Assembly (NCBI GenBank): GCA_002448445.1
Contig: DJYC01000069.1
Location: 1-61,364 of the forward strand
Direction of reading: 5' to 3'
Length of the DNA: 61,364 nt
Source: Treponema sp. UBA6988
Lineage (GTDB): Bacteria > Spirochaetota > Spirochaetia > Treponematales > Treponemataceae
The notes beneath the pieces are model-generated. The model had not been told where the DNA came from. It worked only from the letters and a program-made list of their open reading frames with translations, and made no database searches. The translations under genes and the position numbers were made by a program. Shown here piece after piece: positions 61,279 to 61,364 of the stretch. Each line of letters opens with the position of its first letter. The stretch's first letter is position 1.

Positions 61279-61364
61279 ATGCAAAAGATGATGACAATTC
61301 TTTACCCTGTAAAAACAGGGCTTTACGTAAACCTTACAAACCGCTGCCCCTGCGCCTGTACTTT
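61279..61364 (+). CDS. Radical SAM protein, 3'-truncated (TatD-associated type likely)
   Basis: Only the first 28 codons are in the window: MQKMMTILYPVKTGLYVNLT, then NRCPCACTF. The NxRCPCxCTF segment has the cysteine spacing of the radical SAM iron-sulfur loop (CxxxC seen, third Cys beyond the edge), and YVNLTNRCPC with short N-terminus is like the radical SAM proteins encoded next to tatD nuclease genes. The subfamily is a guess; the radical SAM call is firm. Confidence 0.75.
   Translation, partial: MQKMMTILYPVKTGLYVNLTNRCPCACT

Overview
The window looks like part of a chromosome of a host-associated spirochaete close to gut or rumen Treponema. This is an inference. It rests on the many lipoprotein signal peptides with relaxed lipoboxes, the two-component, chemotaxis and GGDEF complement, the NfnAB-like and MmsAB/ChvE operons, and a GC-rich composite intergenic repeat found seven times whose chance reading frames resemble small 'hypothetical' proteins I associate with Treponema genomes. 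I found no rRNA, tRNA, CRISPR array, phage structural gene or intact insertion sequence.

Layout. 1-10.7 kb: 3' part of pyruvate phosphate dikinase with a histone-like Lys/Ala tail, histidinol phosphatase, a giant thioester alpha-2-macroglobulin and argH. 10.9-15 kb: ChvE-MmsA-MmsB monosaccharide ABC importer. 15.1-16.6 kb: SPFH/NfeD pair. 16.7-21.2 kb: complete TolC/MacA/MacB-type efflux operon. 21.4-23.7 kb: RluA-type pseudouridine synthase, a small membrane protein and a class III nucleotidyl cyclase. 24-24.5 kb: Hsp20 behind a sigma-54-type promoter. 24.6-27.5 kb: an accessory, partly AT-rich block with a tandemly duplicated lipoprotein, a broken secreted-protein gene, a small membrane protein, a chimeric ORF (PD-(D/E)XK transposase remnant fused to a protein-glutaminase-like deamidase) and an overlapping lipoprotein. 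27.8-36 kb: tex, a degenerate GGDEF sensor, a long palindrome, the NfnA/GltA-type pair, a lipoprotein and rubredoxin. 36-45.5 kb (minus strand): PutP, then a hybrid kinase/response regulator/methyltransferase operon, an alanine symporter, a stand-alone receiver and a flavoprotein. 45.6-50.2 kb: active-type GGDEF protein, DUF4349 lipoprotein and chemoreceptor. 50.3-58.5 kb: a defence or toxin-antitoxin-like island. Its parts are HTH / small protein / PLD-helicase-DUF3427 / Nudix on the minus strand; ImmA-IrrE protease + DUF4411 on the plus strand; an HU-family protein and a divergent AAA ATPase with operator-like repeats; and a truncated UPF0175-like ORF. 58.7-61.4 kb: DUF72, a two-domain SUMF1-like lipoprotein and the start of a radical SAM gene.

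Two themes recur. First, several genes without a Shine-Dalgarno have a -10 hexamer only 6-9 nt before the start codon (argH, the TolC-like gene, the degenerate GGDEF gene, the flavoprotein, the ImmA/IrrE gene, the final radical SAM gene), which suggests leaderless mRNAs. Second, the accessory genes sit in short blocks bounded by the GC-rich intergenic elements. The strongest candidates for something undescribed are the deamidase chimera with its overlapping lipoprotein, the coupled HTH/small protein/helicase/Nudix operon next to ImmA-IrrE/DUF4411, and the PPDK with a histone-like tail.
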